NCBI RefSeq assembly: GCF_024734385.1
Contig: NZ_JANHAP010000002.1
Coordinates: 62,001-126,000, forward strand
Length of the DNA: 64,000 bases
Source: Dasania sp. GY-MA-18
GTDB lineage: Bacteria > Pseudomonadota > Gammaproteobacteria > Pseudomonadales > Dasaniaceae
Direction of reading: 5' to 3'
In this document: piece after piece, positions 16,209-25,013 of the stretch
Position numbering within the stretch: position 1 is the first letter of the stretch
How the letters are laid out: each line of letters begins with the position of its first letter
The notes under the pieces: generated by a model
The model's input: only the letters and a program-made list of their open reading frames with translations
What the model was told of the DNA's origin: nothing
Database searches by the model: none
Position numbers and translations under genes: made by a program

Positions 16209-16775
16209 ATGCATAAACACGTAGACTATGGCCCCTTAACAACTTTAATTGGCGAGTGGCGTGGCGACCAAGGCGTTGATATATCCCCCGAGCCCGATGG
16301 CACTGAGCACAACCCCTATTATGAAACCATAGTGTTCAGCCCCGCTTGTGATACCGATAATGCTGAAGAGCAATGTTTAGTGGCTGTGCACTATCGCCAA
16401 ACCGTGCGCCGTAAATCTAATGATGAAGTGTTTCACGATCAAACCGGCTATTGGATATGGGATGCCGCGGCCAATAAAATGATGCAATCGCTGGCCATAC
16501 CGCGCGGCGTTTGTATTTTGGCGGGCAGTGAGCCCTTAACAGAAACCAGCAATAGCTTTACCGTAAGCGCCGATATTAGTAATCCTGCCTATACCATAGT
16601 GCAGTCGCCGTTTATGCAGCACAAAGCAAAAACCACCGCGTATAGCCACACCCTACAAGTACACGGCGACCGCTTACAGTACAGCCAAAGTATTATGTTA
16701 GATATTTATGGTCGCGTATTTGAACATAAAGATGAAAACGTATTACAGCGCGTTACAGCCCCAGCCAGCAATTAA
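16209..16775 (+). CDS. Nitrobindin-like heme-binding beta-barrel protein
   Basis: The 188-residue protein has the FABP/nitrobindin-type signature near its start (LIGEWRGDQGVDISPEPDG; a G-x-W-x-G core), then strands typical of a ten-stranded barrel (YETIVFSPAC, TGYWIWDAA). Family members bind heme or other hydrophobic ligands. Heme binding here is family inference, as the ligand His is not assigned. It stands alone between a terminator and an MscS gene 12 bp downstream. Confidence 0.65.
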   Translation: MHKHVDYGPLTTLIGEWRGDQGVDISPEPDGTEHNPYYETIVFSPACDTDNAEEQCLVAVHYRQTVRRKSNDEVFHDQTGYWIWDAAANKMMQSLAIPRGVCILAGSEPLTETSNSFTVSADISNPAYTIVQSPFMQHKAKTTAYSHTLQVHGDRLQYSQSIMLDIYGRVFEHKDENVLQRVTAPASN

Positions 16776-16787
16776 CTGAGTTTGAGC

Positions 16788-17651
16788 ATGAATGAATTTA
16801 TAGCAAGCATTGCTGAGTTACCGTTATCGCTACGACTAATAGTATTTGTAGCTATGGCGGTAGCAACTCATCTTGCCGTGATAGCAATACGCTATGGCTT
16901 TGGCTTGCTGTTAAATAGCCAGCACGCAAGAAATTACCAAAAGCTAATGACCATAGCCACGTTAATGAGTAGTGCGGTAGTGTTTACGCTGTACTTTCTT
17001 TGTTTTGGTTTTATTTTGCGCGAGTTTGGTGTGTCGCTATCTTCCTATATGGCCAGCGCTACGGTAATAGGCCTGGCTATAGGGTTTGGTTTTCAAGGCT
17101 TGGTGCAGGATGTGGTAACCGGCCTGACATTTATTTTTTCTAATCTAGTTAATGTGGGTGATGTAGTAGAAATCTCCGGCCAAACCGGAATAGTGCGCGC
17201 TATTACCATGCGTTTTGTTGAATTAGAAAACGCCATGGGTGCTATAGTGTTTATCCCCAACCGCAGTATTAATAGCATTATTAATTACCCCAGAGGTTAT
17301 GTGCGTTGCATCATCGACGTAATTTTACGCGGCAGTGAAGAAAACAAAGCCGCCATAGAAAAAACCACCTTAGGGTTAATGCAGGCTTTTTATGAGCAGT
17401 TACCGGGTATATGGATTACTTCACCTTCCAGCGAAGGGCGGGTAAAGCTCAGCTTTGATAAAGAAATTTTACGTATTAAATACAGAATCTGGCCCAACCG
17501 TGGTGGCCCTATAGAAAATACCTTTATAAAAGAACTGTGTGCGGAACTACAAAAAGTCGACCCTGAATATCAGGCGTGGATGATTAGTATTAATTACGAG
17601 GTAGAGAAAAAGAAAACCTCAGTATTTAAGTCAGCAGCCAGGAAGAAATAG
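16788..17651 (+). CDS. Small-conductance mechanosensitive channel, MscS family
   Basis: Inner-membrane channel of the MscS family. The 287-residue product has about three membrane helices, the pore-lining helix and hinge (ASATVIGLAIGFGFQGLVQDVV), the beta domain (NVGDVVEISGQTGIVRAITMRFVEL, IPNRSINSIINYPRG) and an alpha-beta tail. The frame is open from TTG 16782; ATG 16788 is preferred. It converges with the DUF393 gene, with only 13 bp between the stops. Confidence 0.88.
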   Translation: MNEFIASIAELPLSLRLIVFVAMAVATHLAVIAIRYGFGLLLNSQHARNYQKLMTIATLMSSAVVFTLYFLCFGFILREFGVSLSSYMASATVIGLAIGFGFQGLVQDVVTGLTFIFSNLVNVGDVVEISGQTGIVRAITMRFVELENAMGAIVFIPNRSINSIINYPRGYVRCIIDVILRGSEENKAAIEKTTLGLMQAFYEQLPGIWITSPSSEGRVKLSFDKEILRIKYRIWPNRGGPIENTFIKELCAELQKVDPEYQAWMISINYEVEKKKTSVFKSAARKK

Positions 17652-17664
17652 TCGAAGCAAAAGT

Positions 17665-18024
17665 TTACAGTCGCCCCTGCCGCTTAAGCCTTCTAGTCAC
17701 TTGCCAGTGGTAAATTTTGCTCACTATTTTTTTAATGGGTGCTAGGTTAAGCAGCCAGGCCAGCGCTTTTAAGCGTGGCACTTTAGCCATTAGTACAATA
17801 TAGGCGTCCATCTCGGATAGTATTTGTTGGTTGTCAATTTCTATATGTAATTCGGTTAGGGCCTTTTGCGGGTTGATGCCTTTGCTATTTAGCAAGTCCT
17901 CTCGGTCAGTAATATCTAACCATTGCACATCTTTGCCGTTATCACCGGCCCACTTTTCATAGTTGCAGCGGTCGCGCACGCAGCTGGGGCAGCTGCCGTC
18001 GTAGTACACGGTAATTTTGGGCAT
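17665..18024 (-). CDS. DCC-family (DUF393) thiol-disulfide oxidoreductase-like protein
   Basis: The 119-residue protein starts with the family signature YYDGSCPSCVRDR, giving the DxxCxxC motif that names the DCC family. A thioredoxin-like fold and redox role are assumed for the family but not proven. The C-terminus is Lys/Arg rich (RRLKRQGRL). It shares a direction with the FliK/FlhB-like pair upstream but is separated from it by a palindromic repeat cluster, so co-transcription is uncertain. Confidence 0.75.
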   Translation of the reverse strand: MPKITVYYDGSCPSCVRDRCNYEKWAGDNGKDVQWLDITDREDLLNSKGINPQKALTELHIEIDNQQILSEMDAYIVLMAKVPRLKALAWLLNLAPIKKIVSKIYHWQVTRRLKRQGRL

Positions 18025-18042
18025 AGGGTCAGTCTCTAGTAT

Positions 18043-18116
18043 GTAGTCACTAGTACACAGTCGCTTGTCGCTAGAAAGCTAGTTTAATTAGCCTCTAGCG
18101 ACAGTGAGCTAGCGAC
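18043..18116. repeat. Nested palindromic repeats (CTAGCGAC/GTCGCTAG)
   Basis: TGTCGCTAGA (18066-18075) pairs perfectly with TCTAGCGACA (18094-18103), with an inner GCTA/TAGC pair. A direct copy of CTAGCGAC recurs at 18109-18116, overlapping the stop codon of the minus-strand FlhB-like gene. Related half units (GTCACTAGT, CAGTCGCT) lie on the left. There is no T run, so it is not a classic terminator. Confidence 0.55.
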
Positions 18117-18390
18117 TAAAATCCTCAGGCGTTTTCCCCTGAATCTTATAGGCAAAGGCAATCACTTGGGCGATGCACAAATATAATGTTTCGGGTATTT
18201 CTTCGCCCACGCCTATTTCAGCCAGTAAATTTAACAGTGGCGCGTTTTCAAATAGTGGCACTTTGTGCTCGCGGGCTAGGGCGATAATTTGCTCGGCTAT
18301 ATCTCCCTCACCTGAGGCGGTAACATTGGGTGCATTGCTGCCGTCATAAAATAGGGCGACAGCTTTTTTTTCGGGTTCGTGATCACTCAT
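18109..18390 (-). CDS. FlhB C-terminal domain-like protein (FhlB/YlqH type)
   Basis: The 93-residue soluble protein is homologous to the C-terminal half of FlhB that remains after NPTH cleavage (KKAVALFYDGSNAPNVTASG, then AREHKVPLFENAPLLNLLAE and LYLCIAQVIAFAYKI). It has no membrane segments and no NPxH motif. Such stand-alone proteins can partly replace the FlhB C-terminal product in some bacteria. It overlaps the end of the FliK-like gene by 4 bp, so the two are translationally coupled. Confidence 0.8.
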   Translation of the reverse strand: MSDHEPEKKAVALFYDGSNAPNVTASGEGDIAEQIIALAREHKVPLFENAPLLNLLAEIGVGEEIPETLYLCIAQVIAFAYKIQGKTPEDFSR

Positions 18391-19889
18391 GTGCGTACAT
18401 CCACTAAGGGTTGTAATGGGTATAGCTGTTTTTTAGGTAGGCCTATTTTGCAGTCGACTTTGGTAACGTTAACGCCTATTTTTTCCAAGCCCTGCCTAAA
18501 GCTATCAATTTCTTTTTTGACTTCTAGATGGGCGGCCTCTAACTCTGACCACACCGTGGCCGACACTGATTGGCCAATCACCAGCAGTTCCACGCTCATT
18601 TTGCCTAATTTATGTAAATCAAAATTTAGCATTACCTGCCATTGCTTGCGGCCTGACTGTTGTTTGTCGCTGCTATCTTGTTGTTGGATTTTAATCTCTA
18701 CATTATCAACTTGCTTGCCCTGGGTAATCGGTATTTCTAAGGTCCAGGCGTTGGTATTGGTGCTGGGTTCGGCGCTATTGCTGCTGCGTTGGCTTAAGCT
18801 GTCTAATTGATTGAGCTGGGTTTTGGCTAAGCTGGCTAGTAATTGCCGGCCCAGTTGTTGCAAAACAATATCCAGATTTTCTTTGCTATTGCTGACGCTG
18901 GTTTTAGCTGCGGCACTTAGCTCTGGGTTTTTTAATAAACTGGCATCTAGCAGTGGTTTGGTGGCAGTTTCGTGTTCGGGGCTGCTGGTTTTTGGCTTGC
19001 TGTTAGTCGCACTTAGCAGAGGTCGGCCTAGCAGTTGTTCTATTTGCCGTATCAGTTGTTGGCTGCTGGCTTTGCTATCAGCTTGAATAATGGCGCCGTC
19101 GCGTTTTTGGTATTGCTGTTCACTGGGCAATTGCGCGCGTTGTTCAGGGCTGAGTTTGCGTTGTTGCAGGCTGCGGTTGTAGTGGTCAGTGACCAGGCGT
19201 TTAAGCTTGCTCTCTAAAAAAGGGCCGCTATTGAGCAGCGCTCGTTTTAATTGTTTAGGGTCTTGTGCTTGCTGGGCTGTTGGTATGGTGGCTAATAAGC
19301 TTTTAATACTTTGTTTTAGCGCCGGGGGCAGTGGGCTATCGCTGGCTAGGCTGAGTTGCTGTAGCAGGGCGACGCTATTTTTTAGCGCTTGTTGTTGTGG
19401 CAGCGCCGAGCGTAGGGCTTTATCAATAATCTGCTGTGCTGGTTCTGCGCTGGCTGCGGGGGGCGTATTGCTAGCAGGGTTAGTGGTGGTTTTTGCTGTG
19501 GCGGCAGGCTGAGCCAGTTGTGGGCTGATGCTAATAATTTTGGCGCTGTTATCACTGGTGATTTGCAGCTGTATTTTACTACCCACAATTAAGGGGAGCT
19601 TGCTGATGATTTCCAGTGGCTTGTTGTTTAGCAGATTGCTGTTTGCTGAGTTATTGGCGCTAGGCTGTTCGCCTTTGCTGTTGTTGGGGCTATTGTTGCC
19701 ATTATTATTGGCTTGCGGCTGCAGCCGTATTTGATACTGCTCGCTGCTGGCTTTGCCGTTTTCCAATAGCGGGCTATTGCTCAGCACCACGGCTTCAATA
19801 ACGCCGGGTTTAAACAGGCTGCTCTGGCTAAGCGAGGCCGATTTCAGGCTAACGGTACTATTAAGTAGGTGATTACTGAGCAGTGACAT
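18387..19889 (-). CDS. FliK-like flagellar hook-length control family protein
   Basis: The 500-residue protein is Ser/Gln/Ala/Asn-rich and low complexity over about residues 60-370. It ends in a C-terminal Flg_hook-type domain (KQWQVMLNFDLHKLGKMSVEL, ELEAAHLEVKKEIDSFRQGL, VTKVDCKIG). The true fliK of Pseudomonas lies upstream of fliL, so this is probably a second FliK-family protein that works with the coupled FlhB-like partner. Whether it controls hook length or another export step cannot be told from sequence. It is divergent from ccmA with a 209-bp gap. Confidence 0.75.
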   Translation of the reverse strand: MSLLSNHLLNSTVSLKSASLSQSSLFKPGVIEAVVLSNSPLLENGKASSEQYQIRLQPQANNNGNNSPNNSKGEQPSANNSANSNLLNNKPLEIISKLPLIVGSKIQLQITSDNSAKIISISPQLAQPAATAKTTTNPASNTPPAASAEPAQQIIDKALRSALPQQQALKNSVALLQQLSLASDSPLPPALKQSIKSLLATIPTAQQAQDPKQLKRALLNSGPFLESKLKRLVTDHYNRSLQQRKLSPEQRAQLPSEQQYQKRDGAIIQADSKASSQQLIRQIEQLLGRPLLSATNSKPKTSSPEHETATKPLLDASLLKNPELSAAAKTSVSNSKENLDIVLQQLGRQLLASLAKTQLNQLDSLSQRSSNSAEPSTNTNAWTLEIPITQGKQVDNVEIKIQQQDSSDKQQSGRKQWQVMLNFDLHKLGKMSVELLVIGQSVSATVWSELEAAHLEVKKEIDSFRQGLEKIGVNVTKVDCKIGLPKKQLYPLQPLVDVRT

Positions 19890-20098
19890 GCCTTACCCGG
19901 TGCTAACTGTTTGAAAATGTATATAATATCCGCCAATGATAACAATGGCTGTAGGCCATAGCTTAAACCAAGCTAGCCTCACAATCATTGAGAATATTCC
20001 CGTCCAGTAAGTATATCGGCTGCTAGCGCAATTTATGTTGCCCTTAGTGCTGGCTTGCTGATTTATACGCTTCTAATAAGCATAAAGGTGGCCGTTTT

Positions 20099-20719
20099 TT
20101 GTCGGTATTAATTGCAACACAGGCGCTAAACTGCGAGCGCGACGACAGGCTGCTGGTTAAGCAGCTAACGTGGTCGTTGGCAGAGGGCGAGATACACCAG
20201 GTAGAAGGCCCCAATGGCAGTGGTAAAACCAGTTTGTTGCGGGTGCTGTGTGGTTTGTCTTCGCGCTACAGCGGTGAGATATATTGGCGCGGCCAGCCGA
20301 TTAAAACAGTGCGTCATCAGTATTTAAGCGAGTTGCTGTACCTAGGGCACCAACCGGGTATTAAGTCGGTATTAAGCCCTCGAGAAAACCTGCAGTGGCA
20401 CGCGGCAGTAAAAGGGGTAGTCGCCGCCGAAGCTATAGAGCAGGCCTTGGCCAAGGTGGGGCTGTACGGTTATGAAGACGCCCCCTGTTATTCGCTATCG
20501 GCGGGCCAACAGCGCCGCGTAGCCTTGGCGCGTTTGTTTATTAGCCATACCCCCTTGTGGGTGTTGGATGAGCCCTTTACCGCCATCGATAAAAAAGGGG
20601 TGGCTGAGTTAGAGGGCTGGATAGAGCAGCATGCCCTAGCCGGCGGCAGTGTTTTACTCACCACTCATCACGAGCTAAAGCTGGCGACGCCTATTAATAA
20701 GGTGGTGCTAGGTGAATAA
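20099..20719 (+). CDS. ccmA: Cytochrome c maturation ATP-binding protein CcmA
   Basis: ATPase of the CcmABCD transporter that releases heme-loaded CcmE. The 206-residue product has Walker A GPNGSGKTSLLR, signature LSAGQQRRVALARL and Walker B LWVLDEPF. The start is TTG 20099, ten bases after AAAGG; there is no good ATG, and the N-terminus (LIATQALNCERDDRLLVKQL) matches the family. It overlaps ccmB by 8 bp. The 209-bp gap upstream holds no gene. Confidence 0.93.
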   Translation: MSVLIATQALNCERDDRLLVKQLTWSLAEGEIHQVEGPNGSGKTSLLRVLCGLSSRYSGEIYWRGQPIKTVRHQYLSELLYLGHQPGIKSVLSPRENLQWHAAVKGVVAAEAIEQALAKVGLYGYEDAPCYSLSAGQQRRVALARLFISHTPLWVLDEPFTAIDKKGVAELEGWIEQHALAGGSVLLTTHHELKLATPINKVVLGE

Positions 20720-21398
20720 TCTCTCTGTATGGGCGGGTTTTAGCGCGACTTTGCGCCGCGATTTGCTGCTGGCTTACCGCCGCCGCAGCGACTTTGCCAA
20801 TCCCTTAATCTTCTTTTTAATTGTTTGCTCCTTGTTTCCCTTAGGCATAGGCCCCAGCCCGCAAAGGTTGGCCGAAATGGCCCCGGGCATAGTCTGGGTG
20901 GTGGCCTTGTTAGCTTGCTTGCTGGCCAGTGATACCTTGTTTAGAAGTGATTTTGACGATGGCAGCTTGGAGCAAATGATATTAAGCCCGGTGTCGCTGT
21001 ATTTGCAGGTGCTGGCTAAAACCACCGCCCATTGGATGCTAACTGGCTTGCCGCTGGCGCTGATGTCGCCGCTGTTAGCGCTACTGTTACAACTGCCCAG
21101 CCAGGGGGTAATAGCTCTAATGCTGAGTTTGTTAATAGGCTCGGCAGTGCTGAGTTTAATCGGTGCTATAGGGGCGGCGCTTACTGTTAGCCTGCGCAAG
21201 GGCGGGGTGCTGCTGTCGCTGATTATCCTGCCTTTGTATGTGCCGGTGCTGATTTTTGGTGTAGCCGTGGTAGAGGCAGCGGTGGGCGGTTTTGCCTACA
21301 GTGGTCTGTTGGCGGTATTGGGAGCCATGTTGGCGCTGGCGCTGAGCTTATCGCCCCTGGCCATAGCGGCTAGTGTCAAAATCAGTGTGGATAATTAA
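20712..21398 (+). CDS. ccmB: Heme exporter protein CcmB
   Basis: Membrane subunit of the CcmAB transporter. The 228-residue product has six hydrophobic segments and the family block FANPLIFFLIVCSLFPLGIG, then LFRSDFDDGSLEQM. GTG start, overlapping the ccmA end. A 141-bp gap with no gene follows before ccmC. Confidence 0.93.
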   Translation: MNNLSVWAGFSATLRRDLLLAYRRRSDFANPLIFFLIVCSLFPLGIGPSPQRLAEMAPGIVWVVALLACLLASDTLFRSDFDDGSLEQMILSPVSLYLQVLAKTTAHWMLTGLPLALMSPLLALLLQLPSQGVIALMLSLLIGSAVLSLIGAIGAALTVSLRKGGVLLSLIILPLYVPVLIFGVAVVEAAVGGFAYSGLLAVLGAMLALALSLSPLAIAASVKISVDN

Positions 21399-21477
21399 GG
21401 GCGCATGGACGCGCTGTTTGTTTTTTGAACGCCCAAGGCTATTTGCCCAAAAGTGCGGCCTATAGGCCATGGGTCAA

Positions 21478-21505
21478 TTACTTGTGGGCTGGGTTCTTGT
21501 ATAAT
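21478..21505 (+). promoter_or_regulatory. Possible sigma-70 promoter before ccmC
   Basis: TTACTT and a perfect TATAAT (21500-21505) are separated by 16 bases in the gap between ccmB and ccmC. It would give an internal start 35 nt upstream of the ATG. Only the -10 box is convincing. Confidence 0.25.
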
Positions 21506-21539
21506 CGCAGCCCAAACGATAATGGGGTTTTTTGTACTG

Positions 21540-22274
21540 ATGTGGGCATTTTTTCACAAGCTGGGTTCACCGCGCTGGTTTTATGAAATCAGCGGTAAGT
21601 GGTTGCCGTGGTTATCTTTATTGGCCCTGAGCTGTTTGATACTAGGGGCGGTGTGGGGCTTGGCGTTTGCGCCGCCGGATTTTAAGCAGGGTAATAGCTA
21701 CCGTATTATTTTTATTCATGTGCCGGCAGCGGCGGTGTCTATGGCCTGTTATATGGTGATGGCCTTTGCTGCCGCTATACACTTGATTTGGAAAATGAAG
21801 CTGGCCGATGTGGTCATGCGCAGCTGCGCTCCTATAGGCGCGGCGCTCACTTTAATTGCTCTGTTTACCGGCTCTATTTGGGGTAAGCCTACTTGGGGGA
21901 CTTGGTGGGTTTGGGATGCGCGTATCACCTCGGTGCTGATTTTATTCTTTTTATACTTAGGGGTACTGGCCTTGTACGAGGCTTTTGAAAATGCCGAATC
22001 GGCTTCTAAGGCCAGTGCGGTATTAAGTTTGGTGGGTTGTGTGAACGTTCCCATTATTTATTGGTCAGTAGAGTGGTGGTATAGCTTGCACCAACCGGCC
22101 ACGATTAAGTTGACGGAAGAGTCCACTATACACCCCGATATGCTTTACCCCTTATTAGTGATGCTTTGCGGCTTTTATGCCTTTTTTGTGGTGGCTTTAT
22201 TATTGTTCAGCCGCAGTGAAATTTTGTATAGAGAGCGCAAAACCAAGTGGGTGAAAGCCTTAGCCGCAGCTTAG
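21540..22274 (+). CDS. ccmC: Heme transporter/ligand protein CcmC
   Basis: Membrane protein that handles periplasmic heme and loads it on CcmE. The 244-residue product has six membrane helices and the tryptophan-rich WWD motif (WGTWWVWDARITSVLILFFLY). The frame is open from 21453, but the family starts just before FFHKLGSPRWFYEISG, so ATG 21540 is chosen (21522 is possible). Confidence 0.93.
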   Translation: MWAFFHKLGSPRWFYEISGKWLPWLSLLALSCLILGAVWGLAFAPPDFKQGNSYRIIFIHVPAAAVSMACYMVMAFAAAIHLIWKMKLADVVMRSCAPIGAALTLIALFTGSIWGKPTWGTWWVWDARITSVLILFFLYLGVLALYEAFENAESASKASAVLSLVGCVNVPIIYWSVEWWYSLHQPATIKLTEESTIHPDMLYPLLVMLCGFYAFFVVALLLFSRSEILYRERKTKWVKALAAA

Positions 22275-22310
22275 TAATTAGCCTTAGCGTAAACAGCCAA
22301 CAGGATAGAC

Positions 22311-22523
22311 ATGTATTTTGAGAATCTAGCAGCACTGCTTACTATGGATGGCCACGGCCCCTATGTGTGGGCAGCCTATGGTATGACAGCGCTGGTGTTA
22401 ATATTACTGATTATTAATCCGCTATTGCGCAAGCGCAGCTTGCTAACGCAGCAGCGTATGCGGTTGCGCCGCGAGCAGGCGTCATCATCTTCGGCTGAGC
22501 CCAGCCCTGCAGAACTTAAGTAA
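22311..22523 (+). CDS. ccmD: Heme exporter protein CcmD
   Basis: Small membrane protein that helps release holo-CcmE from CcmC. The 70-residue product has one helix (GPYVWAAYGMTALVLILLII) and a basic, then Ser-rich, cytosolic tail. The position between ccmC and ccmE and the motif GPYVWAAY are diagnostic. Confidence 0.9.
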   Translation: MYFENLAALLTMDGHGPYVWAAYGMTALVLILLIINPLLRKRSLLTQQRMRLRREQASSSSAEPSPAELK

Positions 22524-22551
22524 ACAGATTAAGTAAAGAGGTTAGCGAATA

Positions 22552-23010
22552 ATGCATCCCGTGCGTAAGCAGCGTTTAATCGTTGTGTTATTAATTGTGG
22601 CTGGTAGTGCCATAGCGGTGGCTTTGGCGGCCTATGCTTTGCGCTCCAACATCAATTTATTTTATCCCCCTTCAGATATAGCCGCCGGTAAAGCGCCGGT
22701 AGGTAAAAATATGCGTGCAGGTGGCATGGTGTTAGAGGGCAGTGTTAAACGTGACCCCGATAGCCTGCGAGTGGATTTTATTGTTACCGACTACAGCGCC
22801 AATGTGCCGGTAACCTACGTAGGCATACTGCCTGACCTGTTTGATGAGGGGCAGGGGGTAGTGGCCTCGGGCCAGCTTAATGAGCAGGGCGTGTTTATCG
22901 CCACCGAAGTCTTGGCCAAACACGATGAAAACTATATGCCACCAGAGGTGCAGTCAGCCTTAGATGCGGCGCAACAAAATGGCGATAAAGCCGCAGCCCC
23001 CCTTAACTAA
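22552..23010 (+). CDS. ccmE: Heme chaperone CcmE
   Basis: Periplasmic heme chaperone anchored by an N-terminal helix (RLIVVLLIVAGSAIAVALAA). The 152-residue product has an OB-fold domain, the motif VTYVGILPDLFDEGQGVVA, and the heme-attaching His in LAKHDENYMPPEV, with the Tyr four residues after. The length is normal. Confidence 0.95.
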   Translation: MHPVRKQRLIVVLLIVAGSAIAVALAAYALRSNINLFYPPSDIAAGKAPVGKNMRAGGMVLEGSVKRDPDSLRVDFIVTDYSANVPVTYVGILPDLFDEGQGVVASGQLNEQGVFIATEVLAKHDENYMPPEVQSALDAAQQNGDKAAAPLN

Positions 23011-23022
23011 TTCGAGCGTTTT

Positions 23023-25011
23023 ATGCTGCCAGAATACGGACACTTTGCATTAATTTTAGCCTTGGTATTGGCGCTGTTACAGGCATCGTTGCCACTAATA
23101 GGTGCACTAACAGGCAACCGTGCGTTAATGGCTACCGCTAGGTCATTGGCGGCAGGTCAATTTGTTTTTATTAGTTTGTCTTTTATTGTGCTGTGCGCAT
23201 TATTTATGCAGAGTGATTTTTCGGTGGTGCTGGTGGCCAGGCATTCCAACACTTTGCTACCTGATATTTTTAAGTTTAGTGCGGTGTGGGGCAATCACGA
23301 AGGCTCGCTATTATTGTGGGTGTGGATACTGTCACTGTGGAGTGTGGCGGTGGCGCTGTTTAGCCGTCAGCTGCCCTTAGATATGGTGGCGCGAGTGTTG
23401 TCGGTAATGGGCATGATCTCCATAGGCTTTTTACTGTTTTCGCTGCTCACCTCCAATCCTTTTGCCCGGCAATTATTTAATGTGCCGGCAGAGGGTGCCG
23501 ACCTTAACCCCTTGCTGCAAGACTTTGGCTTGGTGATACACCCGCCCATGTTATATGTGGGCTATGTGGGGTTCTCCGTCGCCTTTGCCTTTGCTATAGC
23601 AGCCTTAAGCAGCGGCCGTTTAGATACGGCTTGGGCGCGCTGGTCGCGGCCCTGGACTAATATAGCCTGGGCTTTTTTGACCGTAGGCATAGCCTTGGGC
23701 AGCTGGTGGGCTTATTACGAATTGGGCTGGGGCGGCTGGTGGTTTTGGGACCCGGTAGAAAACGCCTCCTTTATGCCTTGGATTATTGGCACCGCTTTAA
23801 TCCATTCATTAGCGGCTACCGAAAAGCGCGGCGTCTTTAATAGTTGGACGGTATTGCTGGCTATTATCGCCTTTTCATTAAGTTTATTAGGGACATTTTT
23901 AGTGCGCTCGGGGGTATTAACCTCGGTGCACTCTTTTGCTGCTGACCCCGAACGGGGCATGTTTATTTTAATATTCTTATTTTTAGTGGTAGGTGGTTCT
24001 TTAACTCTTTATGCCTTGCGTGCGCCTACGGTTGCCAGCCGCAGTCATTTTGCATGGCTATCGCGGGAGTTTTTTCTGCTGATTAATAATGTGTTGTTAT
24101 TAGTCGCTATGCTAACGGTGTTATTTGGCACCTTGTTCCCCTTGCTAATGGATGCCATGGGCATGGGCAAATATTCAGTGGGGCCGCCGTATTTTAACGC
24201 CGTGTTTGTGCCGATTATGGCCTTGTTATTTGTGTTTATGGGTATAGGTCCCAGCGCTCGCTGGAAAAAAACCAGTGCTCTGTATTTGCGTGGCCAGCTA
24301 TTGACTGCTGCCTTAGTCAGTGTGGCCTGCGGTTTATTGTTCCCCCTGTTACTTGGTGAAAGCTACAGTGTAGCCGCCGCTTTAGCGGTGTGTTTTTCAC
24401 TGTGGTTAATATTGAGTATGGTGGTGGATATACGGGAAAAAACTCGTAACGCCGTCAATTTAGTTGCCGGTTTGAAACGCTTAACCCGGGCTTACTACGG
24501 CATGGTGTTAGGGCATGTAGGTATGGCTATATGTGCCTTGGGTGTCTGCCTCACCAGCCAATACAGCGTTGAACGCGACCTGCGCATGCAGCCGGGTGAT
24601 ATTGCTGAAATGGCGGGTTATCAGTTTGAGTTTAAAGGCTCGAAAAAAATTCAAGGCCCCAACTATGCCGGTGAGCGGGGCTTAATAAATGTACTGCAAA
24701 ACGGCGAGCTGATAGCAGAACTAAAACCAGAAAAGCGCCGTTACTTTGCCCAGCAGGGCCAGGTGATGACCGAGGCTGATATTGATGCCGGTTTAATGCG
24801 CGACCTTTATGTGGCTATGGGTGAACCTTTGGCTAATGATGCCTGGGCGGTGCGCCTGCATTACAAACCCTTTGTGCGCTGGATGTGGTTGGGCGGTTTA
24901 ATTATGGCTTTCGGCGCTGTGCTGGCAGCATTAGATAAACGTTATCGTTTAAAAGCTACGGCAAATAATAAGCGGGCGGCTGATTCGGCTGCAGCACTCT
25001 CTATAGGTTGA
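23023..25011 (+). CDS. ccmF: Cytochrome c heme lyase subunit CcmF
   Basis: Large membrane subunit of the CcmFGH complex that attaches heme to apocytochrome c. The 662-residue product has about 14-15 membrane segments and the WWD domain (ELGWGGWWFWDPVENASFMP). Conserved His residues flank it, including those in VWGNHEGSLLLWVW and TALIHSLAATEKRG. Its stop overlaps the region just before ccmG. Confidence 0.95.
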   Translation: MLPEYGHFALILALVLALLQASLPLIGALTGNRALMATARSLAAGQFVFISLSFIVLCALFMQSDFSVVLVARHSNTLLPDIFKFSAVWGNHEGSLLLWVWILSLWSVAVALFSRQLPLDMVARVLSVMGMISIGFLLFSLLTSNPFARQLFNVPAEGADLNPLLQDFGLVIHPPMLYVGYVGFSVAFAFAIAALSSGRLDTAWARWSRPWTNIAWAFLTVGIALGSWWAYYELGWGGWWFWDPVENASFMPWIIGTALIHSLAATEKRGVFNSWTVLLAIIAFSLSLLGTFLVRSGVLTSVHSFAADPERGMFILIFLFLVVGGSLTLYALRAPTVASRSHFAWLSREFFLLINNVLLLVAMLTVLFGTLFPLLMDAMGMGKYSVGPPYFNAVFVPIMALLFVFMGIGPSARWKKTSALYLRGQLLTAALVSVACGLLFPLLLGESYSVAAALAVCFSLWLILSMVVDIREKTRNAVNLVAGLKRLTRAYYGMVLGHVGMAICALGVCLTSQYSVERDLRMQPGDIAEMAGYQFEFKGSKKIQGPNYAGERGLINVLQNGELIAELKPEKRRYFAQQGQVMTEADIDAGLMRDLYVAMGEPLANDAWAVRLHYKPFVRWMWLGGLIMAFGAVLAALDKRYRLKATANNKRAADSAAALSIG

Positions 25012-25013
25012 CT

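Noticed and set aside
18379-19086. Plus-strand open frames opposite the FliK-like gene
   Set aside because: Low-complexity Leu/Ser/Cys-rich translations of the reverse strand of a Gln/Ser-rich gene. No ribosome binding sites and no family.
20010-20035. Possible minus-strand sigma-54 site for the FliK-like gene (GCAATTTATGTTGCC on the plus strand)
   Set aside because: The GG-GC spacing is 11 rather than 10, and it lies about 140 nt from the start, not 77.
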